Source of the DNA: Sinorhizobium numidicum
Lineage (GTDB): Bacteria; Pseudomonadota; Alphaproteobacteria; Rhizobiales; Rhizobiaceae
NCBI RefSeq assembly: GCF_029892045.1
Contig: NZ_CP120367.1
Location: 1 to 64,000 of the forward strand
Reading direction: 5' to 3'
DNA: 64,000 bases
Of this stretch, positions 1 through 8,412 are shown one piece after another. The position numbers were made by a program, and so were the translations under genes. Every line of letters begins with the position of its first letter. Within the stretch, counting starts at the first letter, position 1. Under the pieces are notes generated by a model, which searched no databases, was not told where the DNA came from, and worked only from the letters and a program-made list of their open reading frames with translations.

Positions 1-1722
1 ATGCATTCCAAGAGAAATGTCTCTCTAGGCGTGTTGGCAGGGTCATTGATGTTCGCCACCTCGCTGCTCGCCGTGACCGCCTCCGCGCATGAAAAGCCCA
101 AGACTGAGCTGTTCAAGCCCGGCGCGAGCCATGCCGCAGCCAGCGGCGATCGGGCGGATGCCGGTCGCCCGCCGCTCTATGAAGGGCTCGGCAGCCTCAC
201 CATGCCGGTCACGACGAAGAGCAAGGCGGCTCAAGCCTATTTCGACCAGGGCCTGCGGCTCACCTGGGGTTTCAACCATGCCGAGGCTCGGCGCTCCTTC
301 AAGGAGGCGCAGCGGCTCGACCCGGAATGCGCGATGTGCTTCTGGGGCGAGGCCTTCGTGCTCGGGCCCAACATCAACGACGCCATGCACGACGAAGCCG
401 TGGCCCCCGCCCGCAAAGCCGTGCAGCGCGCCGAAGCTCTGAAGACCGGCGTAAGTGGCAAGGAACGAGCGCTTATCGAGGCGCTGACCGAGCGCTACAG
501 CGCCAGTCCCACAGGGAATCGAGCGCCGCTAGATAAAGCTTGGGCAGAAGCTATGGGTAAAGTGGCTAAGACGTATCCGAACGATGCAAACATTCTTGTC
601 TTCCATGCCGATGCGCTAATGAACCTGCAGCCATGGGATTATTGGGAGGCCGACGGGCTGACACCCAAAGGGCATGGAGGTGAGATCGTCGCCGCGCTGG
701 AGCGCGCGCTTGAAATCGACCCGAAGCATCCTGCAGCGGCCCACCTTTACATCCATGCCGTCGAGGCCTCCGCCGATCCATCGCGGGCGGAGGCGGTGGC
801 CGATCGCTTGCGCGGCTCCATGCCGGCTGCAGGTCATCTCGTCCACATGCCCGCGCACATCTATGCGCGGATCGGCCGCCACGCCGACTCCATTGCGGTC
901 AACCGCGATGCCATCGCGGCGGATGAAGCCTTCCTGGCACAAACAGGCGAAGCGGCGAGTGCGCTTTATCGCTTCGGCTATTACCCGCACAATGTCCACT
1001 ACCTGATGCTCTCGGCGCAGATGGCGGGCGTGCGGGAGGACGTTATCGCCTCAGCGGAAAAACTCGCCAAGATTACCTCGGACGACGTCTCGCGGGAGCT
1101 GGCGTGGGTGCAGGCCATCAAGGCCGCACCTTTTAGCGCACATGCCCAGTTCAGCGACCCGGACACCATTCTGGCGCTAGAAAACCCAGGCGACCGCTTC
1201 CCCTTCGTCAAAGGCTACTGGCATTACGCGCGCGGTGTTGCTTTCGCCTTCAAGGGCGATCTGGGAGCCGCCGCGTCCGAGGCCAAAGCAATCGAGCAAC
1301 TTATCGACAAAGCGGACATGAGGGGCCTTGAGGAACAGTATCTTCCTGCGAGGAGCGTGCTCGGTATCGCTAAGTATGTCGTCGAAGCTCGCATTGCACA
1401 GGCCAAGCGCGACTATACCGAGGCGGAACGTCAGCTGAACGAAGCGATCCGCGTGCAGGACGGGATCTCGTATATGGAGCCGCCATACTGGTACTATCCC
1501 GTGCGTCAGCCGCTCGGCGCCGTCCTCCTCCAGCAAGGTCGCGCTGAGGAAGCGATCGCCGCGTTCGAAGAGGCGCTTCAAGAAACGCCGCGCAACGGCT
1601 GGGCGTTATGGGGACTGCTCAACGCGCAGATCGCGGCCAACCGAGATCCCGCCGACATCAAGGCGGCATTCGCCCAAGCTTGGCTCGGCGGTGAGGCGCT
1701 GCTCACTCTCGACCGTCTCTAA
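1..1722 (+). CDS. Secreted tetratricopeptide-repeat protein
   Basis: This 573-residue protein starts at the first base of the window, so its promoter and true start cannot be checked. Residues 1-30 look like a Sec signal peptide: basic start, hydrophobic core, and a likely cut after an Ala-Ser-Ala type site. The rest is helical, with TPR-like units near residues 80-120 (a Phe-Asn-His-Ala-Glu-Ala stretch followed by a Cys-Ala-Met-Cys segment), around 235-270, and at 480-545. TPR proteins serve as protein-interaction scaffolds. No enzymatic domain is visible, so a periplasmic scaffold is the most that can be inferred. Confidence 0.8.
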   Translation: MHSKRNVSLGVLAGSLMFATSLLAVTASAHEKPKTELFKPGASHAAASGDRADAGRPPLYEGLGSLTMPVTTKSKAAQAYFDQGLRLTWGFNHAEARRSFKEAQRLDPECAMCFWGEAFVLGPNINDAMHDEAVAPARKAVQRAEALKTGVSGKERALIEALTERYSASPTGNRAPLDKAWAEAMGKVAKTYPNDANILVFHADALMNLQPWDYWEADGLTPKGHGGEIVAALERALEIDPKHPAAAHLYIHAVEASADPSRAEAVADRLRGSMPAAGHLVHMPAHIYARIGRHADSIAVNRDAIAADEAFLAQTGEAASALYRFGYYPHNVHYLMLSAQMAGVREDVIASAEKLAKITSDDVSRELAWVQAIKAAPFSAHAQFSDPDTILALENPGDRFPFVKGYWHYARGVAFAFKGDLGAAASEAKAIEQLIDKADMRGLEEQYLPARSVLGIAKYVVEARIAQAKRDYTEAERQLNEAIRVQDGISYMEPPYWYYPVRQPLGAVLLQQGRAEEAIAAFEEALQETPRNGWALWGLLNAQIAANRDPADIKAAFAQAWLGGEALLTLDRL

Positions 1723-2196
1723 GGTATGACAGGCCGTTCATGCGCCGGCCGGCATACCGGCTGGTCGCATTGGCAGAGCAACTGCAAGCTTTTCAAAGAT
1801 TTTCTGGGCCGAATGTGCGAAAATGAGCAACCTGCAAACAGAGGCGGCGGCAGAATGTCATTTTCTCAATCGTTGAATGCCGGGGCGCCTGCGGCGAAGG
1901 TTCGCGTCGGGTGGCAAACAACCCGGTAGCCGCGGTCGTGGCCGCGCCTTATGCATTTGAGGGAGCGCTACGCTTCCGCCCCGGTGCAAGACCTCGACAG
2001 GGTAGCGGGTGAACTCTCGCCCTAGAACCTCAATGAGCACCCGCGGCTCGATCATTCGGGTCAGCCGCCAGGGAGATGTTCTCGTTCTGTGTTCAAAAAG
2101 TCGCATAATGTATCAACGGGAACTGCTCGTCGAATCTGGCACTGGGAGAGGCGCCGTCCGGTCGGACGGGAGAACGAGCGTCCACATTTGGCTGTG
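1723..2196. other. Gene-poor stretch holding dif-like repeat copy A
   Basis: No convincing gene lies between the TPR gene and the small minus-strand unit. Short open frames here have no ribosome site and match nothing I recognise. The only structure seen is the 46-bp repeat listed separately at about 2078-2123. Confidence 0.5.
2078..2123 (+). repeat. 46-bp dif-like dispersed repeat, copy A
   Basis: The arms GTTCTCG (left) and CGGGAAC (right) form an imperfect inverted repeat around a core reading TCGCATAATGTATC. Three more copies occur at 27641-27686, 37301-37346 and 40752-40797, all in the same orientation. The core matches the XerC-arm end and five of six central bases of E. coli dif (GCGCATAA then TGTATA), but the right half does not resemble a XerD arm. 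Confidence 0.6.
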
Positions 2197-2409
2197 TCAG
2201 TCCTCCGGTCTCTGAAACTGCGGTGACCACCCGCGCGAGATTCCTCGACTCATGAACTGCTCGGCAAGCGCAAGCTGTTCGCGCAGATACTTGCAGTCGA
2301 GCAACAGTGTAGCGATCGTTGCCCGCGGATCTTCATCGTGCTAGGCGAGCGCTGCCTCGACCTCCCAATCGAGGTCGGCGCGGTCTGGCTTTCTCAGTGG
2401 TGAGCTCAT
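2197..2409 (-). pseudogene. Small hypothetical gene interrupted by an in-frame TAG
   Basis: Reading from an ATG at 2409, the frame gives 22 residues, then TAG at 2343-2341, then stays open to TGA at 2197. The second part (His-Asp-Glu-Asp-Pro-Arg-Ala-Thr-Ile ... Met-Ser-Arg-Gly ... Arg-Gly-Trp) resembles a small conserved rhizobial protein of unknown function. The ATG overlaps the stop of the upstream 56-residue gene in an ATGA arrangement, so the two were probably translationally coupled. A point mutation appears to have broken this member. Confidence 0.55.
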
Positions 2410-2576
2410 TGCAATTTCAGGCTCAGCTGAATGCCACGGCTTGGCATTGGTAACGGTTTGGAGATGTCGATGCGCCCAAACACCTCCTTGCGCCGCTCTG
2501 CCTCGCGCTCTCTTTTTGCACGTAAAGCCGCGACGATCGAGTGAGCGCGCTCAATTACTTCTTCTGCATGGGTCAT
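2406..2576 (-). CDS. Small hypothetical protein (56 aa)
   Basis: I chose the ATG at 2576 because a GGAG motif lies six bases upstream; longer in-frame starts at 2600 and 2651 have weaker sites. The product begins Met-Thr-His-Ala-Glu-Glu, is rich in Arg, Glu and Lys over residues 15-35 (probably one long helix), and has no signal peptide or membrane segment. Its stop overlaps the start of the broken gene downstream (ATGA). I do not recognise the family. Confidence 0.5.
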   Translation of the reverse strand: MTHAEEVIERAHSIVAALRAKREREAERRKEVFGRIDISKPLPMPSRGIQLSLKLQ

Positions 2577-2765
2577 GAGAATCTCCGTCGATGTTCTCAT
2601 TTTGTTCTCATTGGCGGACGCCGTCAAGGCCTGTCCAGAGCGGTGGGCCATCGTCGAGCGTCACCTGAACCCCAACTGAACGGCGTCTTCAGCATCGGTT
2701 CGAACGGCATGGCCTAAAAGGAAGCCGTTCAACCCGCGGCCCCGTCCGCCAATGGAGACGCTGTC

Positions 2766-3203
2766 ATGATCCGCAATTCCTTCATCGCAACCGCTCTTGT
2801 CGCTCTTGCCGGTATTGCTGCCGCTGCTCCTGCGTCGGCCAACGATGTGCGCATCGAGCAATATGGCTGGTCGAATTCGGCCGGCGGCGCGCAGAACGGC
2901 TACAGAAACCGCATTCGGGTCCATCAGAACGGGCGCTTCAACACGGTCATCGGTCAGCAAAGCGGCCGCCGCAACGTTGCAGCCATCGGTCAGGAAGGCA
3001 ATCGCAACCATGGCGCCACCCATCAGACCGGCAACCGCAATGCGGCTGGCATAGGTCAGTTCGGCTCCAACCATACCGCGATCCTGACTCAGGACGGCAA
3101 TGGCAACATCGCTGCCGGCGTGCAGGTGGGCCGCGGCTGCGATGCCAATGTCAGCCAGGGCGGCCGCGGCAATGTCGCCGCCTTTGTGCAGGCCTGCCAG
3201 TGA
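2766..3203 (+). CDS. Curlin repeat protein (CsgA/CsgB-like amyloid subunit)
   Basis: The 145-residue product has a signal peptide (about residues 1-25, ending Ala-Pro-Ala-Ser-Ala) and then five or six imperfect repeats of about 20-22 residues with the curlin signature Gln-x-Gly-x-x-Asn-x-Ala-x-x-x-Gln-x-Gly, for example around residues 60-80 and 80-100. Curlin proteins polymerise into extracellular functional amyloid. A GGAG ribosome site lies about eight bases before the ATG. It is followed by a CsgH-like gene and a second curlin gene on the same strand, which supports a curli-type locus. The secretion channel gene csgG is not in the window. Confidence 0.85.
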   Translation: MIRNSFIATALVALAGIAAAAPASANDVRIEQYGWSNSAGGAQNGYRNRIRVHQNGRFNTVIGQQSGRRNVAAIGQEGNRNHGATHQTGNRNAAGIGQFGSNHTAILTQDGNGNIAAGVQVGRGCDANVSQGGRGNVAAFVQACQ

Positions 3204-3259
3204 TCGACGGCATCGGCCGGTTGGTCGTGCAAAGGTGGCGAACGCAAGGGAAACGAGCC

Positions 3260-3664
3260 ATGCACCGCATCGTCAATCATCCTCGCCGCGTCATGACGGC
3301 ACTCGCTTTGGTTCTAGCCCCGGCCGCCACCTTGGCGGCCATGGGCGCGGCGGACCAGGCCACCGGTCCGGTGCGCTGCGAAATCCGAGCCGCACCGCAG
3401 GGCAGCAGCATGCTGGCGCTGGAGGCACTTGTCCATGCCGACGGGAGCGTGAGCGGCAGCTATTCCTTCCATGTCGAAAGCGTCGGCACGGCGGGCGGGA
3501 CCAATATCGAACAGGCCGGTGCCTTCGATGCGTCGCCCAGTCGGCCTGCCGTGCTCGGCGCCGTCGCGCTCAGTGCAAAGGGCGCCTATGACGCCACGCT
3601 CGAAGTGACGGTCGGCGGTGAGCATGTCCGCTGCACCGAACGCGTCGGCGGCGGTCGCATTTAG
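3260..3664 (+). CDS. csgH: CsgH-like curli assembly chaperone
   Basis: The start is the ATG at 3260, preceded by a purine-rich site; a longer in-frame start at 3200 overlaps the upstream gene and adds a basic, non-signal-like leader. The 134-residue product has a signal peptide (about residues 10-27, Leu/Ala-rich) followed by a beta-rich domain of about 100 residues. The pattern of Cys near the start of the mature part, a central Gly-Ser-Tyr-Ser-Phe strand, and a terminal Val-Arg-Cys pair fits CsgH, a periplasmic inhibitor of premature curlin aggregation in alphaproteobacteria. Its position between two curlin genes supports the call. Confidence 0.7.
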   Translation: MHRIVNHPRRVMTALALVLAPAATLAAMGAADQATGPVRCEIRAAPQGSSMLALEALVHADGSVSGSYSFHVESVGTAGGTNIEQAGAFDASPSRPAVLGAVALSAKGAYDATLEVTVGGEHVRCTERVGGGRI

Positions 3665-3701
3665 GCTTGACCATTGGCAAAGGGCCAAGGAGTGGGATCA
3701 G

Positions 3702-4115
3702 ATGATCCGCGATATGTTCAAGACCCTTGTCGCCGCGCTTCTTGTGGGCGCCATCAGTCTGCCGGTGTTCTCGGCAGCGGCCCATGCCGGAGGCTCGGTC
3801 TCGGTGACCTACGCCCCGGCGGGAAGGGAAGACGCCGGTGCCCTGGCGGCGGGCCTGCGCGTCTATTCATTGTATCGCGGCTGGCGGAGCGCCAGCATCC
3901 GTCAGTCGGGAGATGGCAATGCCGCCGCCATTGACCAGACCGGTCGCGGCGTTCTCGGCATCATCCGACAAAGGGGGAAAGGGCATTCCGCCACCTTGAA
4001 GCAGAACGGCAACGATAACGCCTATGGCCTTTTCCAGTTCGGCAGAGGCACCGCCGCCAACATCGAGCAGAACGGCCAGGGCAGCAGCGGCATCACCTTC
4101 AGTTATGGCTGGTGA
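3702..4115 (+). CDS. Second curlin repeat protein
   Basis: The ATG at 3702 has an AAGGAG site eight bases upstream, so I prefer it to a longer in-frame start at 3618 that runs back into the csgH-like gene. The 137-residue product has a signal peptide ending near Ala-His-Ala (residue 27), a spacer of about 30 residues, then roughly four curlin repeats (Gln-Ser-Gly-Asp-Gly-Asn-Ala-Ala-Ala-Ile-Asp-Gln and similar). It is shorter and less regular than the first curlin gene, as expected of a minor or nucleating (CsgB-like) subunit, although that role is inference. Confidence 0.8.
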   Translation: MIRDMFKTLVAALLVGAISLPVFSAAAHAGGSVSVTYAPAGREDAGALAAGLRVYSLYRGWRSASIRQSGDGNAAAIDQTGRGVLGIIRQRGKGHSATLKQNGNDNAYGLFQFGRGTAANIEQNGQGSSGITFSYGW

Positions 4116-4149
4116 TCGCTGGAGGACGGAAAGCAGCGGTCGGGCATAA

Positions 4150-4240
4150 CAACAGGTGCTACAGCGCCGTGCGTCCTTCAGGACGCACAAAGGACGATAC
4201 TTTCCGAAAATCGATTCCGATTTTCGGCCGGATGCGTTAG
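4150..4240. repeat. Rhizobial intergenic repeat with two hairpins
   Basis: A perfect 8-bp stem (GTGCGTCC and GGACGCAC around TTCA, 4169-4188) is followed by ACAAAGGAC and by a second palindrome around CCGAAAATC / GATTTTCGG near 4204-4224. This arrangement matches my memory of a family of short intergenic elements common in Rhizobium and Mesorhizobium genomes. The first hairpin could also help end transcription of the curlin locus. Confidence 0.55.
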
Positions 4241-4451
4241 CCAACTGTGCGACCTCGTCGATCTGGCTCTTCCGGTGCCAAACTGGGTCGCTAAGCCTTG
4301 CGGACGAGCGGTCCGCCGAAGCCACAGAACTGATCCAACCTTAGTATGAAGATTGCCGAGATCACACCGGCGGTCGTGTTCGCGAGAAACCAGGAATATT
4401 AAGGCGCGGGCGCCGTTTAGAGCCACTGCGTTCGTGCATTGGGAGGTGACA

Positions 4452-4832
4452 GTGAGAAAGCACTCCCGCGAGATATCGCCTGAGGTGCGCGCGGCTATCA
4501 GCGCGTTTCTCAGCGCATGTCAGAAAGAAGCCCGGCCGCTTGCGACCTCTGAAGCCCTTGGCGCAGTCCGGCGCCTTTTTCCTGATCTGGATATCTCGGA
4601 TACCCACCTCATGGATGCCATCATCAGCGAAGCATCGTTGGCGGGTTTCGACGTAGTCACCCCAGATCATAAGTCCGCGGCGCGGATGAGGGATTCACTT
4701 GAAGAATGGGATAATGAAGGCGGCGCAGTCGAGAAACCGGCGCGCAGCGAAACGCGCGACGGGAGTGGCAATGACTCGGACGGCACAAGGCGGCGGGCAA
4801 AAGCCACCAAGGACCGGAATGAGCTGCTCTAG
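4452..4832 (+). CDS. Hypothetical protein (126 aa)
   Basis: I chose the GTG at 4452 because GGGAGG lies five bases upstream; an upstream in-frame ATG at 4353 has no such site. The product begins Val-Arg-Lys-His-Ser-Arg-Glu-Ile-Ser-Pro-Glu and has a helical N-terminal part (residues 8-75, with a Thr-Ser-Glu-Ala-Leu-Gly stretch). The C-terminal 40 residues are polar and probably disordered. There is no signal peptide or membrane segment. The family is not recognised. It lies downstream of the hairpin repeat and ends about 290 bases before the convergent esterase gene. Confidence 0.6.
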   Translation: MRKHSREISPEVRAAISAFLSACQKEARPLATSEALGAVRRLFPDLDISDTHLMDAIISEASLAGFDVVTPDHKSAARMRDSLEEWDNEGGAVEKPARSETRDGSGNDSDGTRRRAKATKDRNELL

Positions 4833-5124
4833 CACGGCTCTAGCAAGTGCCCATTCAGGGTTGAACGATCCACATATCGGGGTCGCTATCGCGTCAAAGG
4901 GTGTTTCGCGGACAGGTCGTTCCGAATCGTGGTCGTTGCAACGGCTAATGTTCCATAGGTGGTCACCAGTTCCGTCCTGCACGTCGCCGTGAGGCGCCTG
5001 ATGTTTGCGGATCGAAGGCCGATCGATGGGACCGCTTTCATCGAGGCCTTTTGACCGCGGCAATATCTCGCGCCGTGCGGACAGCGCACCCGCATAGGTG
5101 CATTCGTCAGGCCGCCGATTGCCC

Positions 5125-6384
5125 TCATTCCTGCTCATCGAGGAAGAACCGCACCATTTGGGAACAGGCATCCGGACCATGCGGATCTGTATACGATCCA
5201 GCGGAATGGCCGCCGGACCAGGCATGGCCAGCACCGTCCACCAACCAATATTCGACCGCCGGCCTTCCCGCGGTGTCCACGACAATGGTTCTTGCATAGG
5301 TCCGGCTGGGGGATCGGCCGGATTCCTTCCGGACGGTCCATCCCGCGCCAGTTGGCGTTGCCGCCGCGACGATTCGATCCGCATTGGAGGGATGTACCGT
5401 CCGATCCGCACTTCCTTGAAAGACGATCGTCCGGAGCCGGTGCCCATTGGCGAGCCGCCTCGGGCTGGATGCAAGTCCGCCATCGCCACGCATCGCGGAG
5501 AAAGCTGACACGACGTCGTTGGCCGACCCGTAGGCCAGGCCGGAATGGATCCCCGCGGCTGAATAGAGATCGGGATAGGTCTCGCCCATGACCGCCGCCA
5601 TTGCGCCCCCTGCCGACAGGCCTGCCACGAAGACTCGGCCGCGATCGAGGCCGAATTCCGACATGATCTCGATGGTGATTCCCGCAATGATCGAGGGTTC
5701 CCCCTCGTCGCGCATCTGGTCGGCGGGCCTGAACCAGTTCCAGCAGGACGACGCATTGTTAGCTCCGCTTTGACGGGGATAGGCAATCACCAGGCCGTGC
5801 GTCTCGGCGACCGCATTCATGCCGGTTCCTGCCGCAAAGTCTTCGGGATCCTGCTTGCAGCCATGAAGCATGATAACAAGGCCGCGCGGCCGATCGGGTG
5901 CGGACGCGGGAACGTAGAGCCTGTAGCTTCGCGAGCCCGCGGGGCAGGTGAAGGATCGCGCCAGGAACTGTGCCCCATCCGGCACGAAGGGCTGGGGGAC
6001 CTGTTTGGCGGTTCCCGGCAGGCCGACGCCGTGTAGCTGCCCGAGAACGCCGGACGCCAACCGACTCTCGCGCAAGATCCGTACCGTTTCTCCCAAGGAT
6101 TTCCGCAACCTTCGCGACGCGGTGCCATCGCCAACCTTTTCGGCGGACTCTTCAGCCTCAGGCTTTGCCGATGGCTCGATGACCTCCGCATCCGGATCGA
6201 CCGGAAAGGGGGTGGAACGCTGAATTGGCGGCGGTGGTGTGATGTCCGGATTTGTCGAGGTGCGAGTATCGGAGGCCGGGCGGCCGGCCAGTGCATCCTG
6301 GATCACGCGTGTCGCCTCGGCGAGGTTCAGGGCGCGCGTGGACCGTACGGCACGGCGCATGGCCGTGGCAAAATCGTCATTCAT
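5125..6384 (-). CDS. PHB-depolymerase-family esterase
   Basis: The 419-residue protein has a polar N-terminal region of about 130 residues and then an alpha/beta-hydrolase domain of the poly(3-hydroxybutyrate) depolymerase/LpqC esterase family. Diagnostic segments are the oxyanion stretch Met-Leu-His-Gly-Cys-Lys-Gln (about residue 170), the nucleophile elbow Gly-Leu-Ser-Ala-Gly-Gly (about 255), and a terminal Gly-Ala-Gly-His-Ala-Trp-Ser-Gly-Gly containing the catalytic His. No clear signal peptide is seen, so it may act inside the cell on short polyesters or esters. A CopG-type gene ends about 30 bases upstream on the same strand, suggesting one operon. Confidence 0.85.
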   Translation of the reverse strand: MNDDFATAMRRAVRSTRALNLAEATRVIQDALAGRPASDTRTSTNPDITPPPPIQRSTPFPVDPDAEVIEPSAKPEAEESAEKVGDGTASRRLRKSLGETVRILRESRLASGVLGQLHGVGLPGTAKQVPQPFVPDGAQFLARSFTCPAGSRSYRLYVPASAPDRPRGLVIMLHGCKQDPEDFAAGTGMNAVAETHGLVIAYPRQSGANNASSCWNWFRPADQMRDEGEPSIIAGITIEIMSEFGLDRGRVFVAGLSAGGAMAAVMGETYPDLYSAAGIHSGLAYGSANDVVSAFSAMRGDGGLASSPRRLANGHRLRTIVFQGSADRTVHPSNADRIVAAATPTGAGWTVRKESGRSPSRTYARTIVVDTAGRPAVEYWLVDGAGHAWSGGHSAGSYTDPHGPDACSQMVRFFLDEQE

Positions 6385-6414
6385 GGACTTGTCCTTGTTG
6401 GTCAGGCCGCAGTT

Positions 6415-6834
6415 CTATCGGATACGTTCGGCCAGCGCTGATTTCAGCTCGGTGCTGGCCTGGAGCGCGCCGAGCACGGTGATGGATTCAATTGTCGCCA
6501 GAGCAAGTTCCGGTGTGACGTCGGGTGCGATGCGGGCAAGCCCGACCACCTTGATGTGAAGTCTTTCGCCGGCCGCCTTCAGCGATTCCAGATCGGCTCT
6601 GCTGTAGTCGCGCAAACCCAACTCGAGCGTGTGCCGAACGATCGACTGCTTGACGGCCTCGGCCTCGGCTGCAAGCTGGTTGCGGATCGCTGTTCGGATG
6701 AAGTCGGTGCGATTGGAATAGAATCCTTCCTGCACGAGAAGGTCGATGCGACCAAGATCGACGTAGCCGAGGTTGATGGTGATTTTCTCAGAATCGCCAC
6801 CCTTCTCGCGGAGCTTGTGAATATTATCGGCCAT
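6415..6834 (-). CDS. CopG-like ribbon-helix-helix regulator
   Basis: The start at 6834 (Met-Ala-Asp-Asn-Ile) is preceded by GGAG at seven bases; the ATG at 6840 is too close to that site. The 139-residue product has an N-terminal segment Lys-Ile-Thr-Ile-Asn-Leu-Gly-Tyr-Val-Asp followed by two helices with Asn-Arg-Thr-Asp-Phe-Ile-Arg, the ribbon-helix-helix pattern. The remainder is a helical extension of unknown role. The downstream esterase gene suggests that it regulates its own operon, perhaps in polyhydroxyalkanoate metabolism. Confidence 0.7.
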   Translation of the reverse strand: MADNIHKLREKGGDSEKITINLGYVDLGRIDLLVQEGFYSNRTDFIRTAIRNQLAAEAEAVKQSIVRHTLELGLRDYSRADLESLKAAGERLHIKVVGLARIAPDVTPELALATIESITVLGALQASTELKSALAERIR

Positions 6835-6914
6835 CGGCATTCTCCATCCGTGTGGATGGTATATGGATGGCAAAGGCGCAGTTTTCAAGAGGGGTGCCAA
6901 CGTTGCTGTCGCTT

Positions 6915-7005
6915 GGCAGTTAAATGTGAGAATGCGGCTGTTTCAGCCAGGTTGGCATTTAAATATGAGAATCCGAGCAGCAAGGTTCTCATGTGTGGAG
7001 CGGCC
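6915..7005. repeat. Tandem motif resembling an IS21-type transposon end
   Basis: Two direct copies of TTGGCA(G/T)TTAAAT(G/A)TGAGAAT occur about 45 bases apart, followed by GTGGAGCGGCC. Closely related motifs in reverse orientation (TTAATTATGAGA on the minus strand) border the start-codon side of both IS110 copies. Repeated transposase-binding sites of this kind are typical of IS21-family ends. That assignment is inference, since no istA/istB gene is present. Confidence 0.35.
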
Positions 7006-7220
7006 GTTTGTTGCAAGAGAGAAAATCTGTGATGCCGCTCTGGTCGGGTGCAAGCCATGTGTCCGGCCTTCGCAAGGCGGCGCATATGGCCGCAGGCCCT
7101 GATGAAGTCCGCGGATCGGGTTCCAATCAAATTAGCGCGCTCGATGCGCCTTGAGAATCTCGGATTTGTCCAATCCCCGGTTCGACCGGTTTGCCATCAC
7201 ATCTCATCAGCCCTCGCTAC

Positions 7221-8370
7221 CTACCGTCCAGCGTTCCTATTCGAGTTTGCTAAACGGAAGATTCGATTATGCAGCACCAACGTGAGCGGTATAGGCTTGG
7301 TTGCGCGCCAGCAATGCCCAGGCAATACGCGCTGTCTTGTTGGCCAGGGCCACCGAGACCAGCCGGGCCGGCTTGCGGGTGAGCAGCTTGGCCGCCCAAT
7401 TTTTGCTGGCACTGTCCTGCCGTGCTCGACGGATCACCGCCGTGGCGCCGATAACAAGCAGGCGCCGAATATAGCTATCGCCCTGTTTGCTGATGCCGAC
7501 AAGTTTCTCCTTGCCGCCACTGCTATGCGAGCGCGGCGTTAGACCAAGCCACGCCGCGAAGGAGCGGCCCGAGGAAAACAGTGTTGCATCTGGTGCCGCC
7601 GCCACAATAGCGCTTGCCGTGATCGGCCCGATGCCGGGGATGACAGCCAGCCGCCGGCTTGCCGCATTATTCCGATGCCAGGCTAAAATCTGCGTTTCGA
7701 TCTTGTCGATTTCGCTGGCCACGATGCGCATTTGTTTGATCAATCCATGCAGCGCCTTGCGCGCCAATGTGGGCAGGCTGTCTTGCATCGCATGAAAAGC
7801 CTCGATCGCCGCTTTCACGCCGGCGGCCCCTTGCGCGGCGATGATGCCGAACTCAGCGAGATGTCCGCGCAGAGCGTTGATCAACATGGTGCGCTGGCGC
7901 ACCAACAGGTCGCGGGTTTTATGCAGCATCAGGACGCCTTGCTGTTCCATGCTCTTCACCGCGACGAAACGCATGGTCGGTCGTGTCACTGCCTCGCAGA
8001 TCGCCTCCGCATCAGCCGCATCGGTCTTGCCGCGCTTGACGTAGGCTTTCACGTAGGCTGGTGGCATCAGCCGAACCGTGTGGCCGAGCTTGCCCAATTC
8101 ACGGCCCCAATGATGAGCCGTCGCACACGCCTCGATGCCGATGAGGCAGGGGTGAAGGCTCGCGAAGAATTTCATCACCTCGCCGCGGCGCAATGGCTTA
8201 CGGACGACTACCTTGCGGCATGCGTCGATGCCGTGAACCTGGAAGATATTCTTGGCAAGGTCGAGTCCGATTGTAACAATCTGGTTCATGGAGTGGCTCC
8301 TTTCCCATGTTTCTCACAACAGCGATGCTAGACGCCGTCGGGAGGCCGCTCCACCCCATCAAATTAAGTG
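7221..8370 (-). mobile_element. IS110-family insertion sequence, copy 1
   Basis: The limits come from alignment with the second copy (27889-29038). Both are 1150 bp and nearly identical, and identity stops at CTACCGTCC on one side and AATTAAGTG on the other. It contains a single transposase gene with about 46 bp of non-coding DNA beyond the stop and about 80 bp before the start codon. No terminal inverted repeats or target duplication are obvious, as expected for IS110. Confidence 0.85.
7267..8289 (-). CDS. IS110-family transposase
   Basis: This 340-residue protein has the N-terminal DEDD-type RuvC-like domain (Gly-Leu-Asp-Leu-Ala-Lys at residues 8-13, Gly-Ile-Glu-Ala-Cys at about 51, Lys-Thr-Asp-Ala-Ala-Asp-Ala at about 87) and the C-terminal Transposase_20 domain (Ile-Pro-Gly-Ile-Gly-Pro-Ile-Thr-Ala at about 218, with the serine-bearing Ser-Ser-Gly-Gly-Lys-Glu near 258). 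It differs from the copy at 27935-28957 at only a few residues (Glu/Lys, Ala/Thr, Ser/Gly, His/Asp). It appears complete and probably active. Confidence 0.95.
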   Translation of the reverse strand: MNQIVTIGLDLAKNIFQVHGIDACRKVVVRKPLRRGEVMKFFASLHPCLIGIEACATAHHWGRELGKLGHTVRLMPPAYVKAYVKRGKTDAADAEAICEAVTRPTMRFVAVKSMEQQGVLMLHKTRDLLVRQRTMLINALRGHLAEFGIIAAQGAAGVKAAIEAFHAMQDSLPTLARKALHGLIKQMRIVASEIDKIETQILAWHRNNAASRRLAVIPGIGPITASAIVAAAPDATLFSSGRSFAAWLGLTPRSHSSGGKEKLVGISKQGDSYIRRLLVIGATAVIRRARQDSASKNWAAKLLTRKPARLVSVALANKTARIAWALLARNQAYTAHVGAA

Positions 8371-8412
8371 TCACGTCAACCATTTGAAATCATTGGTACC
8401 GTAGTCTCATAA

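Noticed and set aside
4695..5786. A 363-codon minus-strand open frame
   Set aside because: It overlaps the esterase gene in another frame, is rich in Arg, Pro and Ser, and shows no domain.
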